A DNA stretch of 64,000 nt from Macrothele yani (GCA_039090855.1 CM077023.1:81877127-81941126); one strand, 5' to 3'. Numbered from the stretch's first letter, positions 1-12,353 are shown. The notes: generated from the letters alone by a model not told the origin. Numbers and translations are program-made.

Positions 1-58
1 CATTGTGGTCAGGCTGAAAGTTCTTTCAGCATGATGGATGAAATGATTGTCATCTGAG
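1..58. repeat. Dispersed repeat fragment, inverted copy at 17311-17370
   Basis: The first bases of the window (around GGCTGAAAGTTCTTTC and GCATGATGGATGAAAT) recur in reverse complement near 17311-17370 with only a few differences. The match continues to the window edge, so the repeat probably extends leftwards out of view. I cannot assign it to a family. Confidence 0.7.
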
Positions 59-596
59 GGAATAAAAAATTAAAAAAGGGACAAAGAAATGGGAAGGGAA
101 AGATATTGGTAGGAAGAAAATTTAAGCAATGGATACTATGCAGCTGTCGAGTCAATGTAAGACTAATATGTGGCTGTAAAACTTGCTGAGGAGAAAGCAA
201 GGCTTGCTTCTTGCGTGAGGAACCTTGAGCTGATAACAATAAAACAAGAAAAAACCAACAAACTTAAGTTTGAAGCAATGTCTTTTAAAACCATTTTATT
301 TTGTTTTGAATTCAGCAATTTTATATTGTGAATATAGTGATGTACTCGGTATCCAGTTTAATGCTTACATAATAAATTACAGGGAACAATTTTATCTTGC
401 TGATGCGCTGTTATATTTTCATTTTCTTGCTGCACGTTCTGATTTTTAATCTGGTTAAAAAGTTCAGCTTTTTTTCTTCATCGGTCTCATTCATGTATGA
501 TATATACATGGTAAATGTAACTTCGAAATCATCAAGCATTAGATTCCATTCATTTGTGATTCACTTATATACTGGTTTCAAATGAAAATATAATTC
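59..596. other. AT-rich stretch, nothing recognised
   Basis: No gene, RNA or repeat structure stands out. Short open frames exist on both strands but have low-complexity, AT-driven translations and no recognisable motif. The last 11 bases (586-596) are the left target-site duplication of the SINE that follows. Confidence 0.6.
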
Positions 597-915
597 CTGG
601 GGGCAGCGGATGGCCTAGTGGTCAACGTTCGTGACTTCGACGGAGAAACCTCACGTTCGATCCCAGGCAGATACGAACGCTCGAACCACTAAATATCCGC
701 CGTGCCTCGGATGGGCACGTTAAGCCGTCGGATCCCGGGTACTGGCCTCCCGGTATTACATAAAAGCGTCTTCCTCCTCCTTTCTACCTCGCTTTCGTGC
801 CACTTTCCTATCGGGCACTCTAGCCCGAATCTCCTAGCTTCCTATTTCTAAGGGTTGTTTAAGACCTGGGGTCAGACACTCCCTTCCTAAAATCTTCTAC
901 ATATGATCTGATCTG
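597..915 (+). mobile_element. tRNA-derived SINE (family SINE-A), complete
   Basis: A 319-bp element with an A-box-like segment at about 611-627 (TGGCCTAGTGGTCAACG) and a B-box at 655-664 (GTTCGATCCC), the internal RNA polymerase III promoter layout of tRNA-derived SINEs. It is bounded by an 11-bp direct repeat, AAATATAATTC, at 586-596 and 916-926, the expected product of LINE-driven insertion. The body after the tRNA-like head has a GC-rich stretch (GATGGGCACGTTAAGCCGTC) that also occurs, diverged, in the copy near 16744. There is no long poly(A) tail. The LINE partner is unknown. Confidence 0.85.
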
Positions 916-926
916 AAATATAATTC

Positions 927-2425
927 GTGGTGCACATGCATCGATAGGATCTAGATATGCAGTAAATTGAATTTGCAGTGGTACGTTATTGAGTGTTCTG
1001 GAATATTATTTCATGAAAATATAATTCATAAATGTGTGGGGTTTTATAAAACAGGTCTTTCCATTTCTAGGAAAATATGTGCAGTGAACAAGCGTTCAGA
1101 AATCCTAAAAAGAAAGCCCTTATCGTAAAATGATACATTTAAACCAAATTCATTTTTTAACTGATTACAGCCGATATTTTCACCTTTGCACACAGTGCCC
1201 TGAAATCACGTTTTAAGTTACTGCAATTCTGCAAATGGCGATTTTGCATCTTTTGTGGAAGGATTCACTTTTGATGTAACCCTTCGCATCAACGCCAATA
1301 AAAAAAAATCTATATTTACATACTTTTAAGGTACAGCCCCAATTTTTGTACGCCGCCTCAAAAATTGAAAATCGTACTTGAATGAGTGTTCATTCAACAA
1401 ATATTACCTTTTGCCGCGTGCTTAATTAGTGTCTCGAAGAAGAGGCGTTTTTTTTTTTTTTTTTTTTTCAAATCGGGGTTCAGTATCATGTATTTGTCCA
1501 CATCCCTTTCCAAAAAACAATAGTTTGGGGAAAATACACTATAACTCCTGACGCTAGGGGAAAAAAAAAAAAAGGAGAAGGAGAAAATTACTATCTCAAC
1601 AAAATTTATGCGTGAATTAAAATTTTATGCCAGAGTTCCTTTAAAGGGTGTTTTAGAAATAGTCGGAGTGTTTGGAAGTACAGCTTGATTTTCTGCAAAT
1701 TTTTTGAAGCTACTTAACCTCCACAAATGCAAACAAGAACTTGTGAACAGTTTACAATAAATCGTTTTATTTGCCATAAAAGAATCTGTCTGTCATTCTT
1801 TATGTTGGACGTTCGTATGCTAATCAAAGAAAGGTTTTGCATCAACCCTACAAGAACATAGGGAAATCTGGTTGAGTTGCGTATTGAGATCTGTTTAATG
1901 CCACAGCTTCTGCAGTTTTAAGACTTATTCGCAAAAATGAAAATTTTCCCTCTTTGTTCTAAAAACTTTAAGAAAAACATTAATAAACAAGGATCTGAAA
2001 ACTGTTGTCTAGTAAATGACTGCATATGTACCACATACTTCGAAAATCAGCTGGAAATCACAGTTTTGCGCTTATTGAGGGGGGGGGAGAAAAACAGTGA
2101 GCGAACGATAAATTTTTAATTTAACGTTCGCGCATTAAACATTCGCGACAGTCTAGAATGCTTTTATGTTCCGATTTTCGATTCGTTAAACTTAAATTTT
2201 TTGCTTTTAACATTGGTCTATCTTATGTTTTCTCCATATGCAATGGTTAAACATAATTATTATTAGTTCTCCCATTTAACAGTGAATTTTATTTTAAGAG
2301 CTCGGGTCAGAATCTTTGGAAAAACACCACTTGCGCTTCATCTGCAAATTTTTTTAACGTTTAATAAAATGCAAATATTTTTTGCTGTGCCTTAACAAGT
2401 GGAAAACTGTGCACTAAGAAAGAAA
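927..2425. other. AT-rich stretch, homopolymer runs only
   Basis: I see no gene. The stretch contains a poly(T) run near 1449-1468, a poly(A) run near 1561-1573 and short AT-rich open frames without recognisable motifs. A second ATATAATTC near 1019-1028 echoes the SINE target site but is not part of an element that I can define. Confidence 0.55.
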
Positions 2426-2522
2426 CACTAATACCGAATGCCATATGAGGATTTGACCCTCATATGGCATTCGGTATTAGTGAATGCCGTATGAGGGTCA
2501 AATCCTCATATGGCATTTACTA
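2426..2522. repeat. Two consecutive hairpins sharing one arm sequence
   Basis: Bases 2426-2450 and 2458-2482 are a perfect 25-bp inverted repeat around a 7-base spacer (ATTTGAC). Immediately after, a related inverted repeat follows (arm AATGCCGTATGAGG, spacer GTCAAAT, arm CCTCATATGGCATT), so the motif CCTCATATGGCATT and its complement alternate four times. This looks like a small palindromic satellite or the remnant of a miniature foldback element. Transcribed RNA would form strong stems, but nothing shows that it is transcribed. Confidence 0.9.
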
Positions 2523-3220
2523 ATATCAGGCCACGCTCTCTATTGACTGCGTTAGCAATATAGTATGATTTCTCCTCATCATTGAAATGCAGCAATGGTA
2601 TTTTCATCGAATAAATAACTACAATGTATGGGTTACCAGACTTAGTCCAAACACGCAACATTTATGTTGTTTTCCACGATATCTTGTAACATAATCGAAA
2701 CGTACCAACGTTTTATATTTCTGCATTATATTTATAAAATTGCATCGAAGGTGAACATAAACTGAAAATGGACAGTTGAATAAGTTTTGTGGGAGAACTG
2801 ATTTTCCAGTAATTCTGAGTTTTTTCCAGTACAGTGATTTGTTTATGATGTAGCTGTAAGTTTGTTTACCACGGATGAACAATTTTTTACTTCGATGTAT
2901 GTTAAAAAAAAAAAAAGCAACAGTCTCTCTTGAAATTTCATAAAGAAAATTTTATCGTTATGTCAGTTTGTATGCTATTACGGAAGTACGGGATTATTAT
3001 ATAACACAACGGAACTTAGGAGACACATCTTTGTAAGACCGCACATAAATTTCAAGGCTGATAAAAACTCGTGTTTAGTTTTGGGGAAACGGAAATGGTG
3101 AATCAAAACAATGAGCATACGGATGTAAATATTAATTTCGCCTTGAACATTATTTACAACAGGTCCCATGAGAAATACAAAATCAAGCTATCGTTTGTGA
3201 AAACACAAGTTTGTCCGCGA
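2523..3220. other. AT-rich stretch, nothing recognised
   Basis: Only short low-complexity open frames and a poly(A) run near 2905-2916. No promoter, splice or coding signature that I can defend. Confidence 0.5.
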
Positions 3221-3296
3221 CGAGCATCGTATCCGTGTCCTCTCACTCCGGAGTAAGTTGCTCTTCCAACAGAGCTACGCGGACAGAAAGTCTCGC
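3221..3296 (-). mobile_element. tRNA-like head of a degraded SINE (family SINE-E)
   Basis: On the minus strand the segment starts GTCCGCGTAGCTCTG and ends CGTCGCGGAC, giving a complementary acceptor-like stem. It holds an A-box-like TAGCTCTGTTGGAAGAGC and a mutated B-box (GGATACGATGC where GGTTCGATGC is expected). A real tRNA is unlikely because the T-loop is mutated and the anticodon arm does not fold to a 7-base loop. A SINE head or a tRNA pseudogene fits better. Confidence 0.55.
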
Positions 3297-3774
3297 TGCA
3301 GATTTGTCGTCTTGACACATGTTTTCACCTCTGTAGTACGTCACAGGTTGATGTATTTTGTATATATTGCTTTTTTAAAGCATGGAGTTTCGTATTGCAA
3401 TTAGATACAAGCACAACTATGTGAAATTTCTGATCTCGTGGAAAATTTCCCATTGCTCAAATCATTAAGTTAAAATGACCATATAAAAATACCAGACCAG
3501 CAAGACTGGAAACACAACCTCGCGAAAACTTATTTCCAAGCACACGTGACGTGACATCCTTAGTTTCTCTCTTGCTTCAATGGTTGAGAGCATTGGTCTA
3601 TGAAATACTACGAAATAGCTTGTCTGATTTCCGAAGCTAATGAAATAATAATACGAAGAACGGATGCAACGTTTGCTTTGCTCAGTATTTTACATAACTG
3701 CCGAATTTCATGAAGCAACTTGGGACTTCCTGAAAGCGTAAAAGGTAATGAGTATGGAGTATGTTAATATGTGA

Positions 3775-3945
3775 TGGATCTGTGTGAAAATCGAGCTGCG
3801 GGCCAAGATCGCTGTAAATAGCATTTGATATGTTAACAATAAGAAAAATTTAACTTCAGCAGGAATTTTAATTTGTCACTTTCTGTGACAAGGTAATCTC
3901 TGAATCTCAGAGAAGAACTTAATTATATGTACATATCATTTCCTG
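3775..3945 (+). mobile_element. 3'-end relic of a non-LTR retrotransposon
   Basis: This segment aligns by eye with the 3' end of the LINE relic at 7930-8065: both have a CGAGCTG..GCCAAG.TCGCTGTAAAT block followed about 100 bases later by CTCTGAAT.TCAGAGAA and an ATATGTA-rich tail. Only the terminal piece survives, as expected for a 5'-truncated LINE insertion. No target-site duplication was found. Confidence 0.5.
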
Positions 3946-4905
3946 CTTCTTTCCTTCTCTTTTTCTTTCTTTTTTTTTTTTTTTTTTCTTCGTGATTAAT
4001 TAAAATGTATGCTAAATTCCACACGGTTTCTTGTCTGCGGAATTTAGGATGTGACATAAATTTAGAAATATGCTGCTTCCTAAAATTTAACGAAATTTTC
4101 TTATCTTATGACACAATGACAATCTTGAACTGATGACAGGCTAACATTCAGGAAAACCGTACTAAACCTCACAAGTTTTAGCAGAGTTTTATTTACCACA
4201 TGAGAAGAATATGAAAAAAAATTCAAGAAAGGTTATAGATTCATGCCCATTTTATAAATTATGTCTATAACATTTGATAGAACGGTAAAGAAACAACGCA
4301 ATTATTCTCCGTACGAAATTGCTAAATGCCCACATATTCATGAATATTTTTTGCATTTTCCTCAGGATCAAAGAAATCCTTCTTGCGTAATAAGTTATTT
4401 CAAATCATATGTTTTCCTGGTTGATTGTCTTAAGTTCGGAGTGCTTTAGAGAGATTTTGTCAAGTTTGACTTTCGGTAGGCAGAATTCTATTTGTCAAAA
4501 TCGGATTTTAAATATCACAAATTGAGACTGACAGTTTTCCTTCAAGTTAAAAAATTGTCTATAATTCAAGTTTCGTACAGAGTGAGTGAATGTCAGTGTG
4601 GCCATATTCTCTAACCATTCATAGGATTCCAGTTTTTCAAATATTTTCTTCGATCAGTATTTCCTGGACTGGTTATGTGTCCATAATGAAAGAATTGATG
4701 ATAAGATGTCTAGTGGATTTAGATTTCTGCAATTTGTAAAACCAAAACACACCATAGAATGTGGTACGATACACATACGTATTTATTTCTGAAGACGTAC
4801 ACTCGACCAATTTTATTTTTCTGAAATAAAGATAATATACTGTCAATATAAAAAACATAATGTGGTGTGTAGTAGGAAGAATATTTGAGCCGCCCTCACA
4901 GCCTT

Positions 4906-4911
<6 letters not shown>
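3946..4911. other. AT-rich stretch, nothing recognised
   Basis: Contains a pyrimidine run near 3945-3990 and several AT-rich open frames of about 60 codons with no recognisable content. Confidence 0.5.

Positions 4912-4957
<46 letters not shown>
4912..4957. repeat. (TA)n microsatellite, about 23 units
   Basis: An uninterrupted TA dinucleotide run of about 46 bp. It lies in otherwise non-repetitive AT-rich DNA. Confidence 0.95.
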
Positions 4958-4959
<2 letters not shown>

Positions 4960-5077
4960 TATTAAGAAGAAACTGAAGCTAAAAAATTTTTTTAACTCAT
5001 ACCAAGTACAACATAGAAAAGGTTATGTATTGACCGGTGTGAGCAAAAAAAAAAAAAAAACTGATTGCAGAAAGTGT

Positions 5078-5165
5078 CGAGAATACTGAGCCTCGGCTTT
5101 ATCAAGGACCAGCAAAAACTCTGCATTTTCTCACTTCTACAAAGACCTATTTGGAAATGGGTTTC
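5078..5165. repeat. Dispersed repeat, related to 6984-7066
   Basis: The block around GAGCCTCGGCTTTATCAAGG, CCAGCAAAA and TCTACAAAGACCTA has a diverged direct copy at 6984-7066 (GAGCTTTGGCTTTTCCAAGG, CCAGCAAAA, TCTACGAAGACCTA). The two are about 1.9 kb apart in the same orientation. The family is unknown; the second copy abuts a SINE-C fragment. Confidence 0.65.
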
Positions 5166-6983
5166 TGCAAAGTCATGGATGCAAGTAATTAACCCACCTA
5201 AAAATATAAATATATATGTCATGTCCTCCGCAGAGTTGTATGACCTAGCTTTAGTTAACAATTTAGATTGCATCCATAACTCTCCTGGCCCGACCCATGC
5301 TCTTCATCTGTTACTATTAAACAGAAAGAAGATGATTATAGAAAACTCAAATTGTAAGAGTGACATAATGAACTAGAAATAATGTTCAGTAATTAACAAA
5401 TAGTCAAGTTCGCCTGAGAGAGAATTCAAACCTGAATATCAATACAAAAGTATTACAAGTTCTTAACATTTTTAAAGCACAGATTCTTGAAAGAAAACTG
5501 GATTATAAAAAACCCCTACTCCACTACTTCTGACTACACAAAAACGAGAATAAAATAAAGACAATAATAAACTAAAGAAATGCTTTGTGAATGTTATGTT
5601 ACATAAACAATTAGTTGCAATATGTACAAAGTATTTCAGAAGTGCTTTAAGTGCATAATTAAGTAGTTAATAAGTCCTTAACTGCATTGAAAATACAGCG
5701 CAGCCTACAAGTACAATGAAACGGGCGGCTGCTTAGCCTTAGTTCCCTAAAAAACGCGCAAAAATACCAAGAAAAGTAAGAGTTAAAATACGCAAAAAAG
5801 TTGATAGACTTGCTAGTGCCTAAAAGAATATCGTTTTAACAGCATATTTGTGTCATGGTACAGGAAGGTTGCATTTTGTTTTCAAGTGACCGTTTACTTG
5901 CTTATTCATTTGTAAGGAATTCTCTTTCACATTCAATTTTTCCACGTGGCAACAACTTGAATTTCTTGTTAGTTTGCTTAGCTTCGAGTTTCTGTGTTAT
6001 GGCACTTTTTTTATTCTACCACAAATTTTGAATTTGTATTTGCTGGTTTTAAATCACTCCCACTACGACAAATATCTCAGGAAGATAACACTGTATATAT
6101 GAATCTCTACTGCGGCAATTGCATGTGTGCTATGAGTTACGGTTTTGTTAGTATTCGGCAGAAATTTTGTTGTATACAGTAGGTGTTTTTCGTGATTTAT
6201 TTAATTTGGAAGCTATTTTATTCAGGTGAATTTTCCTTTTGGGAGTTTTATCAGGTTCCACCCATGTTTTTGGTTCAAGAAGACTTCTTACAATGAAGCT
6301 GGAAAACATTTCACGCTTGTGCCGAGTCAGATGAATGCAAATCTAATCGTGAAAACAGAAGAAATTTGACTCCGTTACAGCGCGAACGAAAAAATACTGT
6401 ATCAATGAAATCAGATGTGGCGGAGACACATAGGCATAGCGTGACCAAAAATTTGGGGGAGGGAACAAATAAGTGTAAACTGATGGGTTTGGGGGGACTG
6501 AATTCTCAGAAATAGTTTCTCCGATAATGCTCCTGTTCAATTGTCATTAGTGCCATAACTTACGTTTTTTACATGCCTAATACATCCAAAACTGCGATAT
6601 CGAATTTACAGAAAGAAATGCACTCCTATAGATAAAAAATATTATTTCCTGAAATTCACGAGCCATTTTCCCTGGTTTCTTTTGTGAATTAACGAAGCAT
6701 ATTCCTGATTCAACCTTTTCGTGAAATGACGGGGTAAAATGACTTTCGCAGCTTTCACACACAGACACACAGACGCGCAAGTGAAAGCAAACATCAGGAA
6801 CTAATAAATCACTTAAAAATTAAAAAAAAAAAATTCCCCTGAAAATCCAAACGCGCAAAAGCAGCAGAAAAGACATTTTCAGAAAAACACTCAAAAGTAA
6901 GAAGCATTTTCAATGGGAGCCAAGAAGTAGAGATAAAAACAAAGAAACATGCAATGCAAACAAGCAGAGAATAACATGCAAGA
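5166..6983. other. AT-rich stretch, no gene seen
   Basis: I find no coding, RNA or transposon signature. Open frames of 60-100 codons overlap on both strands, which is what AT-rich non-coding DNA gives by chance. Confidence 0.5.
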
Positions 6984-7066
6984 ATGCGGAAAGTTTTGTA
7001 AATGCTGAGCTTTGGCTTTTCCAAGGACCAGCAAAACACATCATTAGCTCATGTCTACGAAGACCT
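6984..7066. repeat. Dispersed repeat, second copy
   Basis: Diverged direct copy of 5078-5165. It ends about 15 bases before a fragment of the SINE-C family. Confidence 0.65.
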
Positions 7067-7082
7067 AGTTGAATAAAAGACC

Positions 7083-7176
7083 AATTTTTCAGTTCCTATG
7101 CGTTGTTTATAAAATAACGTGGATTGAGCGATGACATCGTCTATTTACATTATCTCCACGTATTTGAAATATATTC
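7083..7176 (+). mobile_element. SINE-C 3' body fragment
   Basis: Contains the SINE-C body sequence seen in the tetramer at 57516-58557: AATTTTTCAGT, TGCGTTGTTTATAAAATAAC, GAGCGATGACATCGTC and TACATTATCTCCACGTATTT, in that order with similar spacing. The tRNA-like head is missing. It lies directly upstream of the LINE reverse-transcriptase relic. Confidence 0.75.
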
Positions 7177-7184
7177 ACTGGTTT

Positions 7185-8065
7185 ATGTGTTCGTAATATC
7201 CGCGTCTTCAGATTGCTGTATGCTGATGACACGGCCCTGTTGGCAGAGAGCAAAAGTGAGTTGCAAATATTTTGTCCAGGATGTACTAAGTTTGTATGAA
7301 ATTCAAACTGAGTACAAATAAGGGAAAAACCAAAGTTATGGTTTCTGATTAAGGAACTGTATGCAGGATAAGTCTAAATGACATAATTATTGACCAGGTG
7401 AACGAGTTTGTATATTTGGGAACCATGTTTGACAGAGAGAACAAATTAGATGGCGAAATTAGTAGGCGAGTGAATTCTTCATTGAAAGTCTAGCTGCTTT
7501 AGGAGGATTCCACAGGAATGATGGGTTCTCAAGAAAGTCCCAAATGGCTGTATATGAAAATGCAGTTTTTCCTACTCTGATGTTCAGCAGTGAAACCTGG
7601 GTACTACAGAAAAGACATAAAGAGTTGTTTGTGTTCTGGAGCGATGCGTTACTTACCGGGGAGGGGGGGGTGGCAATACACGCTCTGATCATGTGAAGAA
7701 TGAAGATATGTTGCATTTGTGTAATGAGAGGTAAATGTTGTTAATAGGGTGGAGACTCGTGCTGAAAGAATGAGTGACAAAGTGCTGACTAAGATAATTT
7801 TTCAACCCAAGTGGCAGAAAAGAAAGGTAGAGGAAGGCCAAGGAAATCATGGGAGGACTAGATTCAGGAATGTCTGCGTGAGGAAAAGATTCTATATGAA
7901 GTACAAAGGGTCTTGTGTGCGTCGTGTGGTGGATGTCAGTAAAGCTCGAGCTGTGTGCCAAGGTCGCTGTAAATGGAGACGTTTGATTCGGCAACAGTAA
8001 GTTCTTTCTTTTAGGAGCTGACCTCTGAATATCAGAGAACTACTTAGTGATATGTATGCATGCAA
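7185..8065 (+). pseudogene. Non-LTR retrotransposon: reverse transcriptase C-terminal relic
   Basis: The reading LRLLYADDTALLAESKSEL contains the YADD catalytic box of reverse transcriptases (motif C). It is followed in shifting frames by NEFVYLGTMFD, a block typical of LINE polymerases, and near the end by RVVDVSKARAVCQGRC, which resembles the conserved C-terminal tail of the same proteins. Many stops and frame changes interrupt it, so it is long dead. The upstream fingers domain and the endonuclease are absent, consistent with 5' truncation. The tail after about 8000 is shared with 3775-3945, which supports this as the LINE 3' end. I do not assign a clade. A G-run near 7660 may mark one frameshift. 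Confidence 0.75.
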
Positions 8066-9528
8066 GAAATTTAAAGTTATTAAGCTATTATTTATCCAAG
8101 TGCATGCTGATGACAAATACTTCCATTTATAGTCCAATAAAGGAAGTGGAAGAACAGCTGTTATACTGCAGGTTGCAATACACATTCTTATTATAGCTAC
8201 AGTATTATATCGAACAGGAAGAAAACCGATTTTTTTCACCTAAATGTTTCGAATCCTCGATGTGCAGAAGCCTTTTTCTTTTTTTCAGAACTGAAAACTG
8301 ACTTTCCGCCAAAACAATGTTCAAGCAACGTATGCCGAACGTCATTTGTCCCTCGTGTGTCTAGCAGTATATCATGATGGCCCTTTAGCAAAGGGTAAAA
8401 ATTTCAGTATTTTCTGATTTTCAGCTCTCGTACCCTAAAATTTAAGAACTATAACTAGAAATTTAGTCATGATCCACTTGAAAATTCTTAAAGATCTTAG
8501 GGTTCCCACTCAAAGTAATGAAAAAATTTCGCGACTTTTCTAGATTCTCCAGGTGGTTTTGAATGATTTTCCAGAGGGGCGACTCATATCATATTGCAAT
8601 GAATTGTTACATTTAATTCCATTCATGCATTTTCTTACCAAAGCATACATTTGTAAATTCTTTAAGTAATTTGTCGTTATAAAATTACCTTCTTTTTATT
8701 AATAACAACTAAAGGCACCTACTATTTTCTGTACCATAATTCCATGAGCTTTTGTGAATACTACCCACATAGAATTTGTAAATACATTCCCACAGAAACG
8801 TACCTGCCATATGTAAGAAAAAATCTGCCAGTTGATTAATTTCAGTTTTTCTATAACAATGAGCTTAATGATAGGATGGCTCCTATTCAGAGAGACATGT
8901 CACAAGAGAACCAACAGACAAATGACTTTGATCCATTGTTTGGTTGGTCCCCTGAAGTGTTTCTCCAAGCAGGAGTGTGTCAAGCCATTGTGCCTAACTG
9001 CTCCATGTTACAACTGTCTGCAGAAATTGAACAAAAACTTAATAACAGGCAATTTTTTAAAATTCAATTTTGCATCTTTTTTAGGGAATAAAGTAAAAAT
9101 ATAATACCGAAAGTAAAATTTACCAAATTCTAGGCAGGCAGTAATTGCAAACAAAAGTTTGAAATGTGAAGAAAGATAATTTTTTTGGCAAAATAAAGTA
9201 TCCCTTGATTTTTACAAAAAAGGGCAATTTCCCCCGAGTTTTCCTTGATTCTTGGAACCATTTTCAAAGTCCCCGAGAATTCCAGGTTGCGTGGGAACCC
9301 TGTATAACTTTTTATGAAATATTTTTATTGAAACGTCTATCAAGACTTTCCCTCCACAGATTAAAAAATTTCAGGCCTTGTGTTGTGAATTCGACAATAC
9401 ACATTAAGAAAAATGTAGATGTTAATAGTTGTGCAAGGTGTACGAAACGAGAGAAGAATTTTTGTTGCGTGTCCTCTGTTCGCAATATTAGGGCAAAGTT
9501 ATTGTTGATTTCGAGTCCCCTCTGTAGG
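8066..9528. other. AT-rich stretch, no gene seen
   Basis: Nothing supportable. A frame of about 128 codons at 9166-9552 ends inside the poly(T) of the SINE that follows and has no recognisable domain. I treat it as chance. Confidence 0.5.
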
Positions 9529-9746
9529 TTTTTTTTTTTCTTAACTGTTTAACGACCACCGCGAGCAACTTAATGGGCTATAAGCAGTCGCCCGTCCCTA
9601 ATTTAGGGTCACTGGTTCAAGAGAAGCGAGAGAGCCAGTGCCGTAAGACAAACACAACATCCATGTCTCACCGGGATTCGAATTCGGACACCTTAAGGCC
9701 GAATGATCAGAGGCCATCGCTTAGACCACTGCGCCACCGGGGTGGC
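9529..9746 (-). mobile_element. tRNA-derived SINE (family SINE-B), full length
   Basis: On the minus strand it begins CCACCCCGGTGGCGCAGTGG (A-box GTGGCGCAGTGG), has a B-box with core GTTCGAATCC.. form, a conserved body (GGCACTGGCTCTC.., CTAAATTAGGGACGGGCGAC) and ends in poly(A), seen as poly(T) at 9529-9540. The direct repeat CTGTAGG at 9522-9528 and 9747-9753 marks the insertion. Other copies in the window lie near 17198, 22242, 31278, 35437, 42465, 45918 and 48771, making this the most frequent SINE here. Confidence 0.9.
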
Positions 9747-9753
9747 CTGTAGG

Positions 9754-11344
9754 GTCTGTAACGGAACATTCTGAAGTACTAAACTTAAAACTTTTTATAA
9801 GTATTGAAGATCTTTTTTTAATTATCAGGTGTGAATTTCCATTAACTTCACAATTTCCAGGAAGATAATTTTTGGATAATCAGTATGACGACAGTGCTAT
9901 ATTTTGTACCCCCAAAAAAAACCTCCTTTCATCTAGTTTTCTTCATAAAATAAATTTATAATGTGGTGCGCGTTTTATTTATTTATTTGAAATCAGGTAA
10001 ATATAACTATTCAATTTTCAAACTAAAATATTGCTACTAAGCATAATTTTACTTATTTTTAGCACTAAAAACTTTTGTGAAACTTTGGTGACACAAATAG
10101 AATACATAAACTTTCGTTAAGGAGAATACAGACTAATTAAACTGTTCATTCAGATAGATATATTTCGCTGTGTGATAAAAAGTTGGCTTAAAACTTGTCG
10201 TAGCTGACATGTTTCCATTCTGTGGACATGCAACAATACACGATCTACAAATAAATGCAAATAAAAGTAAAAAGGAAAGGGATGACTCAATTGTGTCACA
10301 AACATATTCTACGCTTAAAGTATGAACAGATGTTATTGCAACAGAATCGTTAAAAATAACTTCACGAAAAAATTATATTCTCAAAAATTTCACTTCTTAA
10401 ATAATAGTTTGAAATAAATTAAAAGAACATATATACTTCACTGTTATCAATATACATGTGTGTATGTGTGACATGATTTCTGTGTTTCAGATTTTTTCTT
10501 AATAAATCCAACCTGTATTCGATGTAATATAAAACTATAAAAGTGGAGGTATTAAGCAGATTCAATTTCTTTTTTGGTTGATTGATTGGTTTTATTGCCG
10601 CAAGGGTCAGATTTGGCCAAAGAGCGCCTCCTTGTTTGCTATAACCCAAACTTCTTTCATACAAAAATATTTTAATAAGAATGATACCAACGGCTTAAAA
10701 GCTTTCTGGATAAGAACTGACTACATCAGTTCTTATCCAAGTAACAAGAAGTTTCTGCCTAAATTTTCTTTTAATAATATATAATCGGCGATCAATTCAA
10801 AAAGTCTGTCTTCATATGATGGTAGGAGTTTAATTTCAGATTGATGGATGAAAGGAAATCCTTTTAATTACGAAAAGGTCACTGGTTACCACTTGACGTT
10901 ACTAAGGCTGCATATCGCAGAGTTTTTGGTATCAAACTAAGAAAGAAGCTTATCTGTTAATACATCTGTTACTTGGCTTGCGAAATCCTTCGTTAAATTC
11001 ATGAAACTGCTGGTTGTCGAATGAGAAACACTGCCATACAAGTCGCAAAAATTTATTACGAAAACTGTGTAAACATTCAATCAAGAGATTGAAGGAGAGG
11101 TAATGTTATAGCATCAACGTTAGATTTTTAGGAAAGTTAAAAAACGAAGCCAATAAACTTAAAATATCAAATGACTATTCATTTGTAAGCAGATATTGAC
11201 AAGAGATCTAGGCCAATTACAGAGAAATAAATAGTGCAATTTTGTCATTAAAAATATTTAGTTGATCTTTTTGGAAAAATATAACATGCATGTTTGGCAT
11301 AACCAAGAAATATAGGAAAAGTAACTCATTGATTAGGAAAATGA
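9754..11344. other. AT-rich stretch, no gene seen
   Basis: Open frames are short and uninformative. A GC-richer patch near 10590-10640 (GGGTCAGATTTGGCCAAAG) has a weak echo near 26430-26450 (GGTCAGATTTGGC), too short to define a family. Confidence 0.45.
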
Positions 11345-11625
11345 CAAGAGTGGATGAAATCATGATCAAAGTAGAAACTTCTCAACTGACAATAGGCTGC
11401 ACATATTACTAAATGAACTGACCACCACTGGACAACTGAAATACTGTACTGGATAGCAATTAACAGGAAAAGACCCAGTAAAAGACAACGTGGATGAAAT
11501 TCAAAGACATGTCAGAGTGACATGGAAGAGAATTGCTCAAGACAGAGAGTTGTGAAAGAGACCTTCATCCAGCAGTGGATTGAGAAGGACTGTTGCTGCT
11601 AATGATTATAACATGAAAAAAAATT
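11345..11625 (+). pseudogene. Second non-LTR retrotransposon C-terminal relic
   Basis: Translated fragments from shifting frames read like the C-terminal tail of LINE polymerases: an RPSKRQRG-like stretch (usual form GRPKTRW), then WKRIAQDRELW-like residues and finally TFIQQWIEKDC. The order and spacing fit this tail, but stops and frame changes break it throughout. Only about 80 codons are recognisable. It differs from the relic at 7185-8065, so at least two LINE lineages left copies here. Confidence 0.5.
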
Positions 11626-12351
11626 CACAGTTACTTTGGACCCTTGGTTTCATGTTGAAAGTTATCTTTTCTCTAAAGCCATGTACTTATAATAGTTTAA
11701 CTTTAGCCAAAACACCTAAAGAACTGTTGTGACCATGAAAAGAATCCTCTTACTGCCGCAATTTTGTGTTTTACATGAAGGATCAGTGATTTTAATGTTC
11801 AAAAAGACACTACGTCCCTTCCGTTAGCGTGCCGGTCTACTTTCTTAGTTTTGTCTGTACCTTGAAACTCGTCTCATCAGCAACGTAACTGAACCATTAA
11901 CGAGACTTCTATACAAATGGCTAGCTTCGTCTTTTGTATCTACCAAATATCCACAACTTTTATAAATTCTTGAACCTAAATGGATGATTTTTTTAATTTA
12001 CCGATCTATTTCTCATCTATTCCATATTTGTAGGAATCTCAGGATGAAAGGAAGCTGAGGCAATTTTCATTTACTTGAATTAAGAACAAATCTTTCTTTG
12101 TTTTACAGTTTCGTATTTCCTTTGCAAACAGGAAACAGACATGGTGTCATCAGGTTGTTTGAAGTTGCTTACCTTTCCTTCTGCTTTGCCACAGTTTTCG
12201 TCATTTTCCAGTGTGTAACGAAGAGGATTCGATCTGAAGAGGTGCGGTAAAATGCTGTCTTACTGAAATCCATTTCCAGATTGAAATGCTTATTATGTTT
12301 CCAAATTTGTTCTTCCTCTGTTCACGGTATAAATATCTTTAATTCGATCTA
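11626..12351. other. AT-rich stretch, nothing recognised
   Basis: No gene or repeat structure seen. The TA at 12352-12353 is the left target-site duplication of the Tc1 element that follows. Confidence 0.5.
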
Positions 12352-12353
12352 TA

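Noticed and set aside
4912..4957. Regulatory TATA cluster
   Set aside because: A plain (TA)n microsatellite with no gene downstream.
9166..9552. 128-codon open frame
   Set aside because: It ends in poly-Phe from the poly(T) of a SINE and has no domain.
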